Part shown: positions 4,568 through 6,790 of the stretch, piece by piece
How positions within the stretch are numbered: the first letter of the stretch is position 1
Layout of the letters: every line of letters starts with the position of its first letter
Assembly (NCBI GenBank): GCA_001796415.1
Contig: MGML01000027.1
Span: 1 to 6,790 of the forward strand
Length of the DNA: 6,790 bases
Reading direction: 5' to 3'
Source: Chloroflexi bacterium RBG_13_46_14
GTDB lineage: Bacteria; Chloroflexota; Dehalococcoidia; Dehalococcoidales; UBA2162
Notes under the pieces: model-generated
Told to the model about the DNA's origin: nothing
Seen by the model: the letters and a program-made list of their open reading frames with translations, nothing else
The model's database searches: none
Translations under genes and position numbers: made by a program

Positions 4568-6385
4568 ATGATAAAAGGATATATGGGAAAGATTCTTTTC
4601 GTGAATCTTTCAACAGGTGAACTTCGGGAAGAAACACCTGACGAAAGCCTGTACCGGAATTTCCTCGGCGGGTATGGAATCGGTGCCAGGATCCTGTATG
4701 ACAGAATGAAACCAGGCGTCGACCCGTTGGGCCCGGATAATATGCTGGGATTTGCTACCGGACCGCTTACCGGTACACCGGCAATTGTCGGAACGAGATA
4801 CCAGGTCATGGCAAAATCTCCCATCACGGGTGGCTGGGGAGATGCTAATTCTGGAGGAGACTTCGGCCCTTACCTGAAATTTGCCGGATACGATGCGGTA
4901 TTTTTCACCGGAATTTCCGAAAAACCGGTTTACCTGTTTATCGACAACGGTAAAGCGGAACTGCTGGATGCCAGCGATCTCTGGGGCAAGGGTTCCTATG
5001 AAATGGAAACCATTATGAAAGATAAGTATGGCAAAGACACAGAAGTTTCCTGTATCGGACCTTCCGGAGAGAAAATGGCGTTAATATCATGTGTCATTAC
5101 GAAGAGAGGTGCCGCTGCAGGACGTTCTGGTATCGGTGCCGTAATGGGTTCGAAGAAACTGAAAGCGGTAGTGGTAAGAGGTAATATGGAAGTCCCCATG
5201 GCTGATAGAGAGAAAGCCATGGCGATCAGGCGAGATCATACTGAAGCGACAAAGGGTATGGCCCAGGGTATGAGGAAATACGGCACTTCCGCCATGACAG
5301 AAAGATCTGCCCTGAGCGGTGATACTCCGGTCAAGAACTGGGGTGGAGTCGGTGTCGTCGATCTACCGGATGCTTCCGGACTTAGCGGTGATCTGGCTAT
5401 AGCTAACGTCGATAAGGCTGAACCTTGCTGGCATTGCCCCATTGCCTGCCAGTCCATCCTGAAAGAAGGAAAGGGAGAGTTTAAATATCCGGCCGGTACC
5501 CGCCGGGTTGAATATGAAACTCAAGGGGCATTTGGAACACTTTGTCTTAACACCAACGCAGAATCTTTGAACAGGATCAATTATCTCTGTAATGATTATG
5601 GACTGGACACAATTTCCGGTGGAGGCGTCGTTGCTTTCGCCATGGAACTATACGAAAAAGGTATCCTTACCAAGGCGGATACCGATGGTATCGATCTTAC
5701 CTGGGGTAATCCTAGAGCAACCGTCGAACTTACCGAGAAGATAGCCAAAAGAGAAGGAATCGGTGATATTCTAGCCGACGGTGTGAAAGTAGCCGCTGAG
5801 AAAATCGGTAAAGGCGCGGAAGAATACGCAGTGCATGCCGGTGGACAGGAACTCGGTATGCATGATCCGAAGCTGGCTCGTCCCGGAGATACAGGCGCGG
5901 CACGATACCAGATGGATGCGACTCCCGGCCGGCATACTCAGGGATTCGGTCCTGGCAGTTTCGGCACTCATGTAACGAATTCCGTTGGTATGTGCCTGTT
6001 CGGCGGTTTCGGACCTCCGGGAGGAAGAAACTGGACCCTGGAATACATGCAGGCAGTAACCGGTCTGAACTGGACCGCTGAGGAACTGAGAAAATGCGGC
6101 GAGAGAATCGCTAATATCAGGCACTGTTTCAACCTTCGTGAAGGAATTAATCCTCTGAACATATACGTTCATCCCAGGATATACGGTGATCCTCCCCAGA
6201 CCGAGGGGCCTCTGGCCGGAGTCAGGGCTGACATTGAAGCCCAGAACTACTGGTGTCTCGGCGCTCTCGACTGGGACAGAGTTACTACCAAACCTAGTAA
6301 AGCTAAACTTCTGGAACTCGGTCTCAATGATATAGCTGAGGAACTGCATCCGCCGCAGCCGGGTCCAATGGGACCTCCTAGATAA
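4568..6385 (+). CDS. aor: Aldehyde:ferredoxin oxidoreductase family tungsten enzyme
   Basis: This complete 605-residue AOR-family protein belongs to cytoplasmic enzymes that oxidise aldehydes to acids with ferredoxin, using a tungsten (rarely molybdenum) bis-pterin and one [4Fe-4S] cluster. The N-terminal domain (about 6-205) shows GKILFVNLSTGE, FLGGYGIGARIL, the pterin-binding stretch GTRYQVMAKSPITGGWGDANSGG (75-97), and the RGAAAGRSGIGAVMGSKKLKAVVVRG block. CWHCPIAC (287-294) gives cluster ligands Cys287, Cys290 and Cys294, with Cys476 the likely fourth. VEYETQG (314-320) and CNDYGLDTIS (341-350) are the usual mid-domain motifs. The Asp of both DxxGL(D/C) pterin motifs is Asn here (Asn342, Asn471). 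The Pro-rich tail (594-605) is unremarkable. A MoaD-like gene follows. The substrate cannot be assigned: AOR, GAPOR, FOR, WOR and BamB-type enzymes share this fold. Confidence 0.93.
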   Translation: MIKGYMGKILFVNLSTGELREETPDESLYRNFLGGYGIGARILYDRMKPGVDPLGPDNMLGFATGPLTGTPAIVGTRYQVMAKSPITGGWGDANSGGDFGPYLKFAGYDAVFFTGISEKPVYLFIDNGKAELLDASDLWGKGSYEMETIMKDKYGKDTEVSCIGPSGEKMALISCVITKRGAAAGRSGIGAVMGSKKLKAVVVRGNMEVPMADREKAMAIRRDHTEATKGMAQGMRKYGTSAMTERSALSGDTPVKNWGGVGVVDLPDASGLSGDLAIANVDKAEPCWHCPIACQSILKEGKGEFKYPAGTRRVEYETQGAFGTLCLNTNAESLNRINYLCNDYGLDTISGGGVVAFAMELYEKGILTKADTDGIDLTWGNPRATVELTEKIAKREGIGDILADGVKVAAEKIGKGAEEYAVHAGGQELGMHDPKLARPGDTGAARYQMDATPGRHTQGFGPGSFGTHVTNSVGMCLFGGFGPPGGRNWTLEYMQAVTGLNWTAEELRKCGERIANIRHCFNLREGINPLNIYVHPRIYGDPPQTEGPLAGVRADIEAQNYWCLGALDWDRVTTKPSKAKLLELGLNDIAEELHPPQPGPMGPPR

Positions 6386-6423
6386 TTATCAGGCGGATTA
6401 TTATCTCGAGAACATGAACATTT

Positions 6424-6463
6424 TCGGTCAGGTATTGCAGGGAAACCTGCAATACCTGACCGA
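6424..6463 (+). terminator. Perfect 18-bp hairpin with GAAA tetraloop between aor and the MoaD-like gene
   Basis: Positions 6424-6441 (TCGGTCAGGTATTGCAGG) and 6446-6463 are exact reverse complements around a GAAA loop, a stable GNRA tetraloop. It begins 39 bases after the aor stop. Downstream is TTTAAGTTATAATT, only a weak U-tract, so it may be a partial terminator, a processing or stabilising structure that sets the ratio of the two products, or a protein-binding dyad. On the minus strand the stem is followed by AAAATG, so it is not a terminator in that direction. Confidence 0.6.
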
Positions 6464-6470
6464 TTTAAGT

Positions 6471-6476
6471 TATAAT
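6471..6476 (+). promoter_or_regulatory. Isolated TATAAT box before the MoaD-like gene
   Basis: A perfect -10 hexamer lies 8 bases after the hairpin and 46 bases before the MoaD-like ATG. No convincing -35 box sits 16 to 18 bases upstream, since that stretch is the right arm of the hairpin, and there is no extended -10 TG. A separate transcript for the downstream gene is possible but weakly supported. Confidence 0.25.
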
Positions 6477-6522
6477 TAAGATATACACTGAAGACAAATT
6501 CTCTGAGGAGAAAATTATTACA

Positions 6523-6790
6523 ATGGCTACGTATACCGTTGAGATGTTCGGTCTCCCATATTCCATATCAGGAATACGGGAAATTAAGTTCGAACTCAAA
6601 GATGGAGCGAAAATGACCGATATTGTCGGTGCGCTACGACGTGGAATCCCCGCCCTTGAGGGAGAGGTTATTACACCGGGGAATGATTACCTCATGGACG
6701 GTTTTACGTTTAATATAAACGGTCGTTTCTATGTCGATGACAGAGATCTGGTTCTCAAAGAGGATGATCACATCATCCTGCTGACGCTCG
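6523..6790 (+). CDS. MoaD/ThiS-family ubiquitin-like sulfur carrier, cut by right edge
   Basis: ATG at 6523 opens a frame of 89 codons to the window edge, starting MATYTVEMFGLPYSISGIRE. The beta-grasp pattern is visible: a first hairpin (residues 3-25), a helix with MTDIVGALRRGIP (31-43), then FTFNINGRFY (61-70) and KEDDHIILLTL (79-89), the strand that precedes the Gly-Gly tail in MoaD and ThiS. The tail itself is outside the window. MoaD carries a C-terminal thiocarboxylate that donates the dithiolene sulfurs of molybdopterin, the same pterin that holds tungsten in AOR enzymes, and small MoaD-like genes often sit beside AOR genes. The GAGGAG box (6505-6510) is 12 bases before the ATG, rather far; no ATG, GTG or TTG is closer, though a rare in-frame ATT at 6517 would have better spacing. 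MoaD-like is favoured over ThiS by context. Confidence 0.75.
   Translation, partial: MATYTVEMFGLPYSISGIREIKFELKDGAKMTDIVGALRRGIPALEGEVITPGNDYLMDGFTFNINGRFYVDDRDLVLKEDDHIILLTL

Noticed and set aside
4432..4827. Minus-strand open frame of 131 codons spanning the aor start and the divergent promoter region
   Set aside because: It overlaps the aor N-terminal domain, both promoters and the leader; no domain or start signal supports it.
5771..6349. Minus-strand open frame of 192 codons opposite the 3' half of aor
   Set aside because: The plus-strand AOR motifs run through the whole stretch. The antisense frame shows no family features and no promoter or ribosome binding site.
6381..6390. GATAATTATC palindrome overlapping the aor stop codon
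   Set aside because: A 10-base AT-rich palindrome is expected by chance in this composition and has no partner element.

Overview
The window reads as a chromosomal housekeeping segment of an anaerobic bacterium. On the minus strand lies a ribosome / type II fatty-acid-synthesis block. Divergent from it on the plus strand is a tungsten-type aldehyde:ferredoxin oxidoreductase (AOR) gene followed by a MoaD/ThiS-like gene cut by the right edge. The AOR points to an anaerobe. The FabK-type enoyl reductase, the style of the N-terminal HAD protein and the moderate base composition would suit a Chloroflexota/Dehalococcoidia-like lineage. That placement is inference from general familiarity, not a computed result.

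Layout in minus-strand transcription order: a strong sigma70-like promoter (4429-4457) drives DUF177/YceD (3828-4388), rpmF (3611-3811), fabK (2648-3598), fabD (1713-2645) and fabG (939-1685). Gaps are 2 to 27 bases, so this looks like one operon. After a 109-base gap holding a second good promoter (884-912) come nusB (416-829), acpP (131-391, TTG start) and the beginning of a HAD-superfamily gene (1-110, TTG start, cut by the left edge). Together the genes make a ribosomal protein, a 23S rRNA/L32-associated factor, a transcription antitermination factor, and part of the fatty acid elongation cycle: carrier, malonyl loading, ketoreduction and enoyl reduction. This couples ribosome production to membrane lipid synthesis. 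plsX, fabH, fabF and fabZ are not in the window.

Layout of the plus strand: the 179-base divergent intergenic region (4389-4567) carries a promoter TTGACA-18-TAGAAT for the AOR gene (4568-6385). A perfect inverted repeat overlaps its -10 box and predicted start point. After the AOR stop comes a perfect 18-bp hairpin with a GAAA loop (6424-6463), then a TATAAT box and the MoaD/ThiS-like ORF (6523 to the edge). That protein could supply sulfur for the pterin cofactor used by the AOR.

I see no mobile elements, CRISPR arrays, tRNA or rRNA genes. No wholly new system is evident. The points most worth a second look are the Asn in place of the catalytic Ser of FabG, the hairpin between aor and the MoaD-like gene, the operator-like dyad at the aor promoter, the unusual gene content of the fab cluster, Asn replacements in the AOR pterin-binding motifs, and the HAD protein lacking the usual second motif-I Asp.
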